NCBI RefSeq assembly: GCF_042650885.1
Contig: NZ_JBHSBU010000001.1
Coordinates: forward strand, 434,001 to 498,000
From: Chitinimonas_A lacunae
GTDB lineage: Bacteria; Pseudomonadota; Gammaproteobacteria; Burkholderiales; Chitinimonadaceae
DNA length: 64,000 nt
Direction of reading: 5' to 3'
Shown here: piece after piece, positions 18,493 through 27,083 of the stretch
Layout of the letters: every line of letters starts with the position of its first letter
Numbering within the stretch: the first letter of the stretch is position 1
Made by a program: the position numbers and the translations under genes
The notes under the pieces: generated by a model
What the model saw: the letters and a program-made list of their open reading frames with translations, nothing else
The model's database searches: none
What the model was told of the DNA's origin: nothing

Positions 18493-21400
18493 ATGCCTGC
18501 TCCACTTCGGGCCGCCACGCTGCGGCGTTTCTGCTTTGTGCTGCTGCCTTTGCTGGCGCTGGTCTGGTGCCTGACGGCCTGGTATTACCATGGCAGCCGC
18601 AGCCGCAGTCTGGCGGCACTCGATGAAACGACCAGGCTGCGGCTCGATATGGCCGAGCGCGAGGTACGTCATGTGATGCGTGACGGCGCCACCGATGTGA
18701 TGCTGATGTCGCGTCAGCGCGAGCTGATGATGCAGGCCGACCGGCCGCCCGAGCAGTGGGGGACGGTGGCTGAGCATTTCATGACCTGGCTGGCCAATAA
18801 GCCGGTCTATGACCAGATGCGTCTGCTCGATAACCAGGGCCGTGAGCAGCTGCGGGTCGATCTGGCATCGGGTGTTCCCTCGATCGCTTCGCCCGAACAA
18901 TTGCTCGATCGGCGTCAGCTCGGCTATTTCCAGCGTGGGCGCGAACTGGGTGCAGGCCGGGTTTATGTATCCCCGCTCGGCCTTGGTGCCGAACGCGGTC
19001 TGCCCGATTACCCGCCCAAACCGGTCTTACGCTTCGCTGCGCCGCTATTTGGCGACAGCGGTCAGCGGCGTGGGGTATTGGTATTCAGTTATCTGGCGCG
19101 TCATCTGTTCGAGCGGCTGGCCGAGGTACGGCCGCCCGGCACCGAACTGGCGCTGCTCGACGGCCGGGGACTGTGGCTGGCCGGTGGTCGGCTCGATGAG
19201 CTGTTCGCCTTGCAGCAGATGACCGGTCGCACCCTGCCTGAGCGCGATGCCGAACTATGGAGTCGGTTGCTGCAAGATGAGCGCGGCCTGATCGAGCGGC
19301 CGGAAGGTACCTGGATGTTCAGCTGGATTCGTCCGCTGGCGCTACAGAACTATGAAGCCTATGTGGCAGGCGTGACCCGGCAGGGCGACGATGATTACCG
19401 CTGGCTATTGTTATTACGGCTCGACGACAGCACCCGAACCGCCCGGCTGGCCCAGTCGGGCCGCGATGCCCTGATCTTCGGTGGCGTGCTGAGCCTGGCG
19501 GCACTGTTGTTGGCTGGCTGGACGGTCCGACGGTTGGGCCGGGTCGAGGACGAGACGCTAGACCATTACCGCAGTTTCGATGAAGTGCCCTTGGCCGTCG
19601 CGGTATTCAATGACGAGCGTCGGCTGCTCTATCGCAACCCGGTCTGGGCGCAGTTTGCCGCGGGCGGCGAGGATTGGCGCAGCATCTTTGCCACCGTCGA
19701 TGTGCCGACGATCGAAGCCTTGCTGACTGCACCATGGCAACCCGACGAGATACGCCAGGCCGAAGTGCGTTGTCGGGACGGGGCCGGTGAGTTGGGCTGG
19801 TACCAGTTGGCGGTGGCGCAGCGAGGTGAGGGCGAAAACCGGCATCTGCTAGTGACACTGAACGAAGTCGATGCAATCCACCGCCAGTGTTCCCAGGCCG
19901 GGCGCCGGCTCGGCCTGCTCGATAGCGTGATCGCCGCCTGTGCCGATCCGCTGCTGGCGATCGACCAGGGCTTTCGGGTCACCGTGGCCAATCCGGCGCT
20001 ACGTCAGCTGTTTCAGCGCCTTTATGGCAGCAGTCCCGTGCCCGGCGACGGCCTGGTCGAATGGCTGGACCGCCATGTCCCCGACCGCGGCGGACTGCTG
20101 CTGCATTTCAGTGCCGCCTTGCGTGGCGAGCCGGCGACGGTGCGGCTGACGCTGGGGGAAGAGAAACGCCTGTTCGATATTGCCTTTGCCGTCCTGCCCG
20201 AAGACGAGGACCGGCTGGGCGGGGCCGTGATGTATGCGCGCGATGTGACCGAGGCGGCCCGCCTGCAGGCCAATCTGGCGCGCAAGGAAGAGCTGTTTCG
20301 CGCGGTGTTCGACGGCAATCTGGAAGCGGTGCTGGTATTTGAATCGATCAAGGACGAGTCGGGCAGCGTCACCGATTTCCGCCTGGCCGAGGTCAACGCC
20401 ACGGCCCTGCGCCGCAGCGGCCAAAGCCGCGAGCAGTTGCTGGGCCAGCGGCTCGATGCCCTGGCCGGACTATGCGACCCGCGGCTGCGGCCACGGCTGA
20501 TCGAGGCGGTGCGCCAAGGGCAGGGCTTTAGCGAAGAATGCCGGCTCGACGACGGTGAAAGCGATCCGATGTGGCGGGAAATCCAGGTGGCCCCGATGGG
20601 TTGGGGACTGGCCATGACCTGTACCGATATCGGCAAGCGCAAATCGATCGAGTCGGCGCTTGAAAAGAGTGAGCGCCTGCAAAGAGCGATTCTCGATTCG
20701 GCGCCTTATTGCATCCTGTCGGTCGATCTCGACGGCATCCTGACCCGCTTTAACCGGGCGGCCGAGCTGATGCTGGGCTATCGAGCCGAGGAACTGGTCG
20801 GTCGCTCGACCCCGGGTTTGTTCTATGACGCCGAGGAGCTGGCGGCCGTGGTCGAATCGGCGCGGCGGCGCGAAGGGTCGGAATCGCTGTCGATCAGCGA
20901 GGTCATCGCCGCTGCCTGCCGCGACAACACGGGCCAGGAATGGACCTTTGTCCATCGCGATGGCCACCATTTTCCGGTGATGCTCAATGTATCGGAGTTG
21001 CACGATGCCGACGGTGCCGTGGTGGGGCATATGGCGATTGCCTACGATATCAGCCGGCAGAAAGCGGCCGAGCGCGAACGCGACCGGCTCCATGCGGTGG
21101 TGGAAAGCATGCCCGATATGGTCGGCATGGCCACCCCCGATGGCCAGTGGTTCTACCTCAACCCGGCCGGCCGCCGTCTGCGCGGCATCGCGGCCGATGC
21201 GCCGCTTGACCGTCTGCCGCTCTATAGCGGTTATCCCGACTGGGCTTATCAACTGGTCAGCCGGATCGGCATCCCCCAGGCCCTGAGCGGCCAGCCCTGG
21301 GAAGGCGAGACACAGTGCCTCAATGCCGAAGGCCGGGTGATCGATGTGCGTCAGTTGATCGTCGCGCCCAGCACCGGGCGCAACCGTGCCGATTTCATCG

Positions 21401-22434
21401 CCATCTTCAGCCACGATCTGACCGAGGTCAGGGCGATGGAAACCAAGATGATCGAGAGCGAGGCCATGCTCAATTCGGTGCTCGAAAGCGTCAGCGACGC
21501 GATTGTCACCGTCGATGAGGACGGCCTGGTACAGATGCTCAACCCGGCGGTGCGCGATATCTTCGGCTACAGCCTGCACAAGGTGATGAGCCGCGAACTC
21601 GGTATGTTGCTGGCGCCGGGCTCGCCGGGCGGCGGTTCGTTCCCGCGTCTGCTGGAACAATGCGGCGGCTGTGCCGACAAGCCGGGTCTGCAACTGGAGG
21701 TCCAAGGGCTGCGCAGCAACGGCGAGCGTTTTCCGCTGGCCTTGTCGATCAGCGAAATCCGGCTCGGCAACCGCCATCTGTTCACTGCCGTGATGCGCGA
21801 TATCTCGGCCCACAAGGCTGTCGAGGCCAAACTGGTCGAGAATATCGAGGAGCTGGAATTCGTCCAGGCCGCGCTCAATCGCGCCAATGAAGAACTGATC
21901 TCGGCCAACCGGGAATTCAACCGGATGGCCCATCAGGACGGCCTGACCGGGGTGGCCAACCGGCGCCAGTTCGACCGGTTGCTCCATGAAGCCTGGCAGC
22001 ACGCGGTGCAGCGGCAACGGCCGTTGGCACTGCTGCTGGTCGATGTCGATCATTTCAAGCGTTACAACGACGCCTATGGCCATCAAATCGGCGATGAATG
22101 TCTGGTGCGGGTGGCCCGGGTATTGGTGGCGGCGCTTGATCGGCCCGAAGATGTGGTGGCCCGGTATGGCGGCGAGGAGTTCGCCTTGCTGCTGGCCGAT
22201 GCCGACCGGACTGTTGCCATTGCGGTGGCGGCACGGATACGCCGCTTGTTGGCAGAAGAAGCGATTCCGCATCAGGATTCCCCAACCGCCGCCTGTATCA
22301 CGATCAGCCTGGGAATTGCCATTCATCTGCCGGGCGAGGAGGGAACGCCCGAGCATCTGGTCGCCAGCGCCGACCAGGCACTTTATGCCGCCAAGGCCAA
22401 CGGCCGCGATCAGGCCCGGATCGCGGGTGAGTAG
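18493..22434 (+). CDS. Membrane diguanylate cyclase with six PAS domains
   Basis: A 1313-residue c-di-GMP synthase. There is a membrane helix at about 11-29, a periplasmic sensor region (about 33-320, Cache-like), a second helix (about 324-342), then six PAS-like modules starting near 357, 473, 600, 730, 866 and 992, a short coiled coil (about 1110-1145), and a GGDEF domain (about 1146-1310). The active site is GGEEF at 1226-1230, and RPED at 1217-1220 is a canonical inhibitory I-site. There is no EAL domain. The start is uncertain: an in-frame GTG at 18463 would add ten residues and neither has a strong Shine-Dalgarno sequence. The next gene follows by four bases. Confidence 0.9.
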   Translation: MPAPLRAATLRRFCFVLLPLLALVWCLTAWYYHGSRSRSLAALDETTRLRLDMAEREVRHVMRDGATDVMLMSRQRELMMQADRPPEQWGTVAEHFMTWLANKPVYDQMRLLDNQGREQLRVDLASGVPSIASPEQLLDRRQLGYFQRGRELGAGRVYVSPLGLGAERGLPDYPPKPVLRFAAPLFGDSGQRRGVLVFSYLARHLFERLAEVRPPGTELALLDGRGLWLAGGRLDELFALQQMTGRTLPERDAELWSRLLQDERGLIERPEGTWMFSWIRPLALQNYEAYVAGVTRQGDDDYRWLLLLRLDDSTRTARLAQSGRDALIFGGVLSLAALLLAGWTVRRLGRVEDETLDHYRSFDEVPLAVAVFNDERRLLYRNPVWAQFAAGGEDWRSIFATVDVPTIEALLTAPWQPDEIRQAEVRCRDGAGELGWYQLAVAQRGEGENRHLLVTLNEVDAIHRQCSQAGRRLGLLDSVIAACADPLLAIDQGFRVTVANPALRQLFQRLYGSSPVPGDGLVEWLDRHVPDRGGLLLHFSAALRGEPATVRLTLGEEKRLFDIAFAVLPEDEDRLGGAVMYARDVTEAARLQANLARKEELFRAVFDGNLEAVLVFESIKDESGSVTDFRLAEVNATALRRSGQSREQLLGQRLDALAGLCDPRLRPRLIEAVRQGQGFSEECRLDDGESDPMWREIQVAPMGWGLAMTCTDIGKRKSIESALEKSERLQRAILDSAPYCILSVDLDGILTRFNRAAELMLGYRAEELVGRSTPGLFYDAEELAAVVESARRREGSESLSISEVIAAACRDNTGQEWTFVHRDGHHFPVMLNVSELHDADGAVVGHMAIAYDISRQKAAERERDRLHAVVESMPDMVGMATPDGQWFYLNPAGRRLRGIAADAPLDRLPLYSGYPDWAYQLVSRIGIPQALSGQPWEGETQCLNAEGRVIDVRQLIVAPSTGRNRADFIAIFSHDLTEVRAMETKMIESEAMLNSVLESVSDAIVTVDEDGLVQMLNPAVRDIFGYSLHKVMSRELGMLLAPGSPGGGSFPRLLEQCGGCADKPGLQLEVQGLRSNGERFPLALSISEIRLGNRHLFTAVMRDISAHKAVEAKLVENIEELEFVQAALNRANEELISANREFNRMAHQDGLTGVANRRQFDRLLHEAWQHAVQRQRPLALLLVDVDHFKRYNDAYGHQIGDECLVRVARVLVAALDRPEDVVARYGGEEFALLLADADRTVAIAVAARIRRLLAEEAIPHQDSPTAACITISLGIAIHLPGEEGTPEHLVASADQALYAAKANGRDQARIAGE

Positions 22435-22438
22435 GACG

Positions 22439-23017
22439 ATGTTCAATCCCAACCGTTTCGGCCGGACGATGCTGCGCTATGAGCGCCTGTTCTGGTGGTC
22501 GATGGTGGTGGCGCTGTGTCTGCCTTGCGTGGCCGCCATGATCTACTTCAGCTACTTCCGTCCTGACCGCGAAGCCGTACTGCGCGCTTTCGGCATCTGC
22601 GCCATGTTCTTGCTGATCCTGGGCCTGCTATGGGCGCAGCGGCGACGCCATCGGCTCGAATTGGAAGCGATCGACGGGTTTTACTTCGAGTGGAACCGCC
22701 ATCAGTTGCGCGCCTTCGTCGATGCCAATGAGACGCTGTGGCTGTGTCTGGAAGATATCGGCCAGTCGCTGGGCCGCTCGCCGCGCGAAATCCGCCTGAT
22801 GCGACTCGATCTCGACCATAGCTGTCTGTGCATCGGACCGACCGGGCTGCATCTGATCAACCACGCCGGCGCCAAACGCCTGCTCGAGCGGCGCAGCGGC
22901 CGCGAAATGGCCCGGCTTGCCCGTTATCTGCTGCACGATGTGTTCGAGGTGTACGAGAAACGCCGCGAAATGCGTACAGGCAGCCTCACTTCCCGCTCAG
23001 GCTCGTCAGGCAGATAG
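22439..23017 (+). CDS. Membrane protein with BRO-N-like cytoplasmic domain
   Basis: A 192-residue protein. Two membrane helices (about 17-38 and 47-65) are followed by a soluble domain (about 85-173). That domain contains ETLWLCLEDIGQSLG and, later, GLHLINHAGAKRLLERRSGREMARL, ending LHDVFEVYEK. The order and spacing resemble the BRO-N domain of phage and virus antirepressors (typically WFVAKDVCKALG, later INEAGLYRL and a final EVLPSIRK-like helix), but as a remote, hand-made match. AGGA precedes the ATG and the start lies four bases after the diguanylate cyclase stop, so the two are almost certainly co-expressed. A membrane-tethered BRO-N-like partner for a cyclase is not something I know of. 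Confidence 0.7.
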   Translation: MFNPNRFGRTMLRYERLFWWSMVVALCLPCVAAMIYFSYFRPDREAVLRAFGICAMFLLILGLLWAQRRRHRLELEAIDGFYFEWNRHQLRAFVDANETLWLCLEDIGQSLGRSPREIRLMRLDLDHSCLCIGPTGLHLINHAGAKRLLERRSGREMARLARYLLHDVFEVYEKRREMRTGSLTSRSGSSGR

Positions 23018-23042
23018 TGACGAGAACGGGGAAATAAAAAAT

Positions 23043-23071
23043 AGAAAATAAACTGCAAAACATCTGCAATA
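23043..23071 (+). repeat. Recurrent AT-rich TGC-N9-GC element, copy 4
   Basis: AGAAAATAAACTGC, nine bases, GCAATA. The 16-mer from 23041 to 23056 (ATAGAAAATAAACTGC) is identical to the one at 34422-34437. It begins 25 bases after the stop of the BRO-N-like gene, on its coding strand. Confidence 0.6.
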
Positions 23072-23328
23072 TATAGTGCGACAAAAAACAGTTTTTGAAA
23101 GTAATATGTGTTTTTTGATGGAAGACATTGTTGGGGAATCCAGGTTTCTCCTCTCGCCGATCTGCTTCTCTCCTCCTTCCCCTCCTTACTGCGACCCCTG
23201 GCGCAGCCTCGGCTATTTACTTGGCTCGATAGGCGGACAGAGGGACGGACAAGGTGGAAAGAAGTTGGGCAGGGCTGACGATGCCAGGGTTTTGCGGCCG
23301 TTGAGTACAGGAAAGAGACGGTTAAGTC

Positions 23329-23350
23329 GGACAGGCTGAAAAGCCTGTCC
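23329..23350. repeat. Perfect hairpin with GAAA loop
   Basis: GGACAGGCT and AGCCTGTCC pair perfectly around GAAA. There is no T-run after it on either strand. It could be a structured RNA element or a repeat unit; nothing else nearby explains it. Confidence 0.4.
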
Positions 23351-23608
23351 AGGCTGTCTGGTTTTGCGGGCCTGACTGAAGAGCGGGCGGCGGCGATAGG
23401 AGAGGCTGGCTTTGCTCGGACGCCAAGTGAGAGCACGGAAGAGCATGCTTGTCAGCGCCATCCGTTTTGGTCTGGGTCGGACTTTGAAGCGGGAGCGCTA
23501 CAAGCCATCAGGGTTTGGTCTGGCTTGTCCGGCGTAAAGGACGAAAAGGGTCGATCAGAGAGATGACGGGATACGTCGTTAAATGGAACTCGTGTTCAGT
23601 TGCTCGAC

Positions 23609-23637
23609 TTGTTAATGATAATACTTATCATTAGAAT
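23609..23637 (+). promoter_or_regulatory. Fur-box promoter of the tonB operon
   Basis: AATGATAA and TTATCATT (23614-23632) form a 19-bp inverted repeat around TAC, close to the Fur consensus GATAATGATAATCATTATC. It fills the 17-base spacer between TTGTTA (-35, 23609-23614) and TAGAAT (-10, 23632-23637). Iron-bound Fur would therefore block RNA polymerase directly. The TonB gene begins 30 bases downstream. Confidence 0.85.
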
Positions 23638-23666
23638 AAGCTGCTTCGGTTTGTCGGGTGAGTCGG

Positions 23667-24350
23667 ATGGCGATTGATATGCGACGCGGCACAGTGCTGG
23701 CAGGAGTCGCGGCGGGGCATGTGGGCCTGTTGTGGTGGCTGGCGCAGTCGCACCTCAGTACGCCCATTACGCCACCGGTGCCGCTACTGGTGGCAAGTCT
23801 GGTTGCGCCGGCACCTGAGCCGACACCGGTTGAGGCCGCCCCGACCTCAACGCCCCCCGAGCCGTCCAAACCCGTTCCGTTGGAAAAACGGTCCAAGCCG
23901 ATGCCGCCGTCGCCCAAACCGGTGCCGACGGCCCAGCCGCTCACTGCCGTCTCGTCGGCACCATCACCGATCGTCGCCGCCAGCCCGGCAGTGGAAACGG
24001 CACCGGCTGCGCCACCGGCGCCACAACCGAGTCCGGCCCCTGCGCCGGCTCCGGTCGAGGCACCACTGGTGCTGCCGCGTAGCGATGCGGCCTATCTCAA
24101 CAATCCCAAGCCGCCGTATCCGCCGCTGTCGCGCAAGCTCGAGGAAGAAGGCCAGGTGGTGCTGAGCGTGCATATCCTGCCCGACGGCACGGCAGGCGAA
24201 GTGAAACTCAAGCGTAGCAGCGGCTATGCACGCCTTGACCAATCGGCGCTCGAGGTCGTGAAGAAGTGGCGTTTCGTCCCGGCCAAACGTGGCAATGAGC
24301 CGGTTGCGTATACCTACGATCTGCCCATCACCTTCTCGCTGCGCGACTGA
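23667..24350 (+). CDS. tonB: TonB energy-transducing protein
   Basis: A 227-residue protein: a short N-terminus, one membrane helix (about 12-30), a long Pro/Ala-rich periplasmic spacer (about 50-150), and a C-terminal TonB domain. The C-terminal domain has the usual order: PYPPLSRKLEEEGQVVLSVH, then GTAGEVKLKRSSGYARLD, then ALEVVKKWRFVPAKR. TonB couples the inner-membrane proton gradient to outer-membrane siderophore and haem receptors. The ATG at 23667 is used; an in-frame GTG at 23658 is possible. It is the first gene of tonB-exbB-exbD under the Fur-box promoter. Confidence 0.92.
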   Translation: MAIDMRRGTVLAGVAAGHVGLLWWLAQSHLSTPITPPVPLLVASLVAPAPEPTPVEAAPTSTPPEPSKPVPLEKRSKPMPPSPKPVPTAQPLTAVSSAPSPIVAASPAVETAPAAPPAPQPSPAPAPAPVEAPLVLPRSDAAYLNNPKPPYPPLSRKLEEEGQVVLSVHILPDGTAGEVKLKRSSGYARLDQSALEVVKKWRFVPAKRGNEPVAYTYDLPITFSLRD

Positions 24351-24443
24351 ACTCGTCAGCAAGCCGTGGTGGCGGCAGGGCAAACCGCTGAATCATCCCG
24401 CCGGCGCTGTCGGCGGCACCGGTAACACAAGGAGAGTTTTGAG

Positions 24444-25181
24444 ATGGAGCAGAATCCTTACGGCATCATGGCCGTGTGGCAGCAGGGCGATCTGGTGATC
24501 AAAGGGGTAGCGCTGGTGCTGCTGCTGATGTCGATCGCCTCCTGGTACGTGATCATCACCCGGGCCATGCGCCAGATGCGGCAACGCCGTCTGGCCCGTA
24601 CCACCCACGATTTCTGGCACGCCCAGTCGTTCGACTCGGCGCTCGAACTGCTCGAAGGCAACCGTATCGACAACCCCTTTCGCCATCTGGCCGAAGAAGG
24701 CCGCGATGCGGTGGTACATCACCGTGATAACCAATCGGATCTGCATGGCCAGCTGTCGCTGTCGGACTGGTTGACCAGTTGTCTCAAGCGCGCCATCGAC
24801 GAATCGTCGGAGCGGATGCAGTCGGGCTTGTCGATTCTGGCATCGGTTGGCAGTACGGCGCCGTTCATTGGCCTGTTCGGCACGGTATGGGGTATCTACC
24901 ATGCCCTGATCAGTATCGGTGTCAGTGGCCAGGCCAGTATCGACAAGGTGGCAGGCCCGGTGGGCGAGGCACTGATCATGACGGCCTTCGGTCTGCTGGT
25001 GGCGATTCCGGCCGTGCTGGGCTACAACGCCCTGACCCGTGGCAACCGGGCCGTGCTGGGGCAACTGAGCCGCTTTGCCCACGACCTGCATGCCTTCTTC
25101 GTAACCGGCGCTCCGGTGGCCAAGACCGATGGCGCCCACAAGATGAAGCTGGCCAATGTGGTCGCGATCGGGAGGCATTGA
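24444..25181 (+). CDS. exbB: ExbB, proton channel of the TonB complex
   Basis: A 245-residue MotA/TolQ/ExbB-family protein with three membrane helices (about 17-37, 130-152, 175-197) and the family signature VGSTAPFIGLFGTVWGIYHAL. GGAG lies 11 bases before the ATG. With ExbD it forms the proton-driven motor that energises TonB. TolQ is excluded by the tonB-exbB-exbD order. Its stop overlaps the Shine-Dalgarno region of exbD by one base spacing. Confidence 0.92.
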   Translation: MEQNPYGIMAVWQQGDLVIKGVALVLLLMSIASWYVIITRAMRQMRQRRLARTTHDFWHAQSFDSALELLEGNRIDNPFRHLAEEGRDAVVHHRDNQSDLHGQLSLSDWLTSCLKRAIDESSERMQSGLSILASVGSTAPFIGLFGTVWGIYHALISIGVSGQASIDKVAGPVGEALIMTAFGLLVAIPAVLGYNALTRGNRAVLGQLSRFAHDLHAFFVTGAPVAKTDGAHKMKLANVVAIGRH

Positions 25182-25182
25182 G

Positions 25183-25596
25183 ATGGCTTTCGGTGGCGGA
25201 TTCGACGATGACGGTCAGGTCATGAGCGAAATCAATATGACGCCGCTGGTCGACGTCATGTTGGTGTTGCTGATCATCTTTATGCTGACGGTGCCGGTAC
25301 TGACCCATTCGGTCAAACTCGACCTGCCGCAGGCAAGCAATCAGCCCAGCCAGGTCAAGCCCGATACCGTCAATCTGTCGGTAACGGCCGATGGCAAGCT
25401 GCACTGGAACGAAACGGCCGTCGATGAGGCCGAATTCGCCCGCCGTCTGGCTGCCGCTGCCGCGACCAAACCGCAACCCGAGTTCCAGCTGCGCGGCGAC
25501 CGCGTGGTCGAGTACCAGCATGTGGTCAAGGCAATGGCCGCGATCCAGCGTGCCGGCATCCAGAAACTGGGCTTTGTCACTGAACCGGAGGGCTAA
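25183..25596 (+). CDS. exbD: ExbD, TonB complex stator subunit
   Basis: A 137-residue ExbD/TolR-family protein with an N-terminal cytoplasmic tail (MAFGGGFDDDGQVMSEINMTP), a single membrane helix (about 21-42) with the essential Asp in PLVDVMLVLLIIFM, and a periplasmic domain. GGAGG precedes the ATG, which lies one base after the exbB stop. The next small gene begins three bases after its stop. Confidence 0.92.
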   Translation: MAFGGGFDDDGQVMSEINMTPLVDVMLVLLIIFMLTVPVLTHSVKLDLPQASNQPSQVKPDTVNLSVTADGKLHWNETAVDEAEFARRLAAAAATKPQPEFQLRGDRVVEYQHVVKAMAAIQRAGIQKLGFVTEPEG

Positions 25597-25599
25597 ACC

Positions 25600-25773
25600 A
25601 TGTGGGCAGTGCTGACTGTGCTGATCGGTGTACCCATCGGAGTCGGCTGCCTGTATTGGTCTGTTCCGCCTTGCCTGCGTTGCGCTCGACGTCGTGATTG
25701 CGAGCGTGCTTGCGCAAAGGCTGAGTCTGCCAAAGCCATCGTGCTCAATCCCCATCGTCCGGGTTCGCTCTGA
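25600..25773 (+). CDS. Small Cys-rich membrane protein in the tonB operon
   Basis: A 57-residue frame starts three bases after the exbD stop, with GGAGGG as ribosome site at the end of exbD. Residues 2-20 form a membrane helix (WAVLTVLIGVPIGVGCLYW). Then come cysteines at 17, 25, 28, 34 and 38, arranged CxxC-x5-CxxxC in a basic setting (PPCLRCARRRDCERAC). The intrinsic terminator of the operon lies 28 bases after its stop, so it is transcribed with tonB-exbBD under Fur. The layout recalls short FeoB-associated Cys-rich proteins but without sequence identity I can claim. A metal- or redox-linked role is inference. Confidence 0.55.
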   Translation: MWAVLTVLIGVPIGVGCLYWSVPPCLRCARRRDCERACAKAESAKAIVLNPHRPGSL

Positions 25774-26263
25774 ACCGTTCGCTGGAAATTTCCCCTGCAG
25801 AGCCGCCGCTTCTTCGGCGGCTTTGTTGCCTCTGGAGGTCTGGTTGTTGCGGTTTGCGGCAAGTAGCCCATTTCCGGGCAATCTGGCGTCAGCGTGTTCA
25901 AACCTCAAAGCGCAGCCGTGCAGCCTTCCTCCAGGTTTAGCGGCGACGCCGATTTAAATCGAAAGTCTTTAGCCGGTCTGCCGGTTTTTGACCTGGACGC
26001 TCGCGCCTTGCCCAAAAGCTTGGCGTCAGTGGGTCCGGCCACAGCACCCCCGGTCCAGGTCGATCAGTCTGCGTGGCGGGAGAGAGTCCGGTTAAAACGG
26101 CGCCGGCATCGAAGACCATGATTTAGTGCATTGCCGAACAGCTCGGAGTCAGCGGGTCCGGGCATCAAGCGTCAGTTCAGGCCGAGCAAGCCACCTTACT
26201 CGTGACGCCGATTTACAGGCCAGTGTTTTGAATCAGCGCCCTGGCTGTTCGCCCATTCCATCT
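25774..26263. other. Intergenic region, no gene
   Basis: After the terminator at 25801-25827 there is no credible frame. Two degenerate copies of short blocks are present (GACGCCGATTTA near 25944 and 26200; GTCAGTGGGTCCGG near 26026 and GTCAGCGGGTCCGG near 26149), suggesting an old duplication or decayed sequence. Confidence 0.5.
25801..25827 (+). terminator. Terminator of the tonB operon
   Basis: AGCCGCCG, a six-base loop, CGGCGGCT and a T-rich tail (TTGTT). It follows the stop of the 57-residue gene by 28 bases. Confidence 0.8.
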
Positions 26264-26917
26264 TTAAGCCGCCAATGCCATCGCAGCCATCGCCAGGCTG
26301 GCGCGTGGTGCCGGCTGCCGGCGTGGATGCAGTTGCGGCCGGGTCAGGGGGATATGGGCGGTGCCTTGGGCTACCGCACCACGGCCACGGCGCACGCAGA
26401 CCTTGAGTCCGCCATGGGCCGGCTCGACTTCAAGCCGCAGCGGAAACGACGAGCCTGCCCCTGCCATCCGACCCTGCCGCAGCAGGAAACAGAGCACAGA
26501 ACTCGAAGCCACCAGTCGTTGCAGGGCATCGGTCAATTGTTCGCTTAACGGCCCATGGCACCAGCCGACCACCGCGCCGCAGTCGGGGGCAGCCAGGGCT
26601 TGCGCCACTTGATGGAGGAATTCGCTTTCGTGCAGGGCTTCTTGCCAGTCGAGCTTGTCTTGATCGATGCCGGCGGCTTGCCAGGCGGGGAGATAGGGCA
26701 GGTGGGGGGGGTTGATAAGGAGAGTGCGGCGGCCATTGCGGCTGAGTTCGGCTAGACGTGGCATCAGGAGTTTGAGTTCGCCGCAGCCGGCCCGGCTGCT
26801 GACGATCTCGGTGATGTTGCCGCTGGGCCAGCCACCACCGGGCAAGGTGGCGTCGAGTTCGAGATGGCCGCTCGATTGATGGGCGGCAACAACACGGTGG
26901 GCGGGGCGGAGCGGCAT
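26264..26917 (-). CDS. ImuA/SulA-like protein, RecA-related
   Basis: A 217-residue protein resembling ImuA, the RecA-like accessory protein of the ImuA-ImuB-DnaE2 mutagenic repair cassette, and the related SulA-like inhibitors. Visible are WPSGNITEIVSSRAGCGELKLLMPRL in the place of the RecA P-loop (lacking a full Walker A), RTLLINPPHLPYLPAWQAAGID and the terminal RPQLHPRRQPAP. ImuB and DnaE2 normally follow; here nearly 500 bases downstream are empty, so the cassette is split or lost. No LexA box was seen just upstream. Sure of the family group, less of the subtype. Confidence 0.7.
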   Translation of the reverse strand: MPLRPAHRVVAAHQSSGHLELDATLPGGGWPSGNITEIVSSRAGCGELKLLMPRLAELSRNGRRTLLINPPHLPYLPAWQAAGIDQDKLDWQEALHESEFLHQVAQALAAPDCGAVVGWCHGPLSEQLTDALQRLVASSSVLCFLLRQGRMAGAGSSFPLRLEVEPAHGGLKVCVRRGRGAVAQGTAHIPLTRPQLHPRRQPAPRASLAMAAMALAA

Positions 26918-27083
26918 TGTCTATCCTCTTCAGAGAACGTTGGTTTACCCGCATATTGGTGAACGATCGTTCTTGCGTCAAGATGGCCCTGAGGGAAGTC
27001 GACGAACGGTTGAGGTGGTCGCCATCCCCCCTTATCCTGCTGCCTCCCGGCCGTCTGCACGGCTCCTCACTTTCCTCACGCCT

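Larger units (their letters stand above)
23018..23605. other. Intergenic region, no convincing gene
   Basis: About 590 bases with no frame showing native codon use or a ribosome site. It holds one copy of the recurrent element (23043-23071), an AAAAAC/GTTTTT palindrome near 23084-23096, and a perfect 9-bp hairpin with a GAAA loop (23329-23350). Frames on both strands here are low-complexity and are not called. Confidence 0.55.

Noticed and set aside
22924..23436. 170-codon minus-strand frame crossing the end of the BRO-N-like gene
   Set aside because: It overlaps a well-supported gene and the AT-rich intergenic region, with no ribosome site.
26918..26960. LexA box before the ImuA-like gene
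   Set aside because: No CTGT-N8-ACAG pattern is present upstream of the start.
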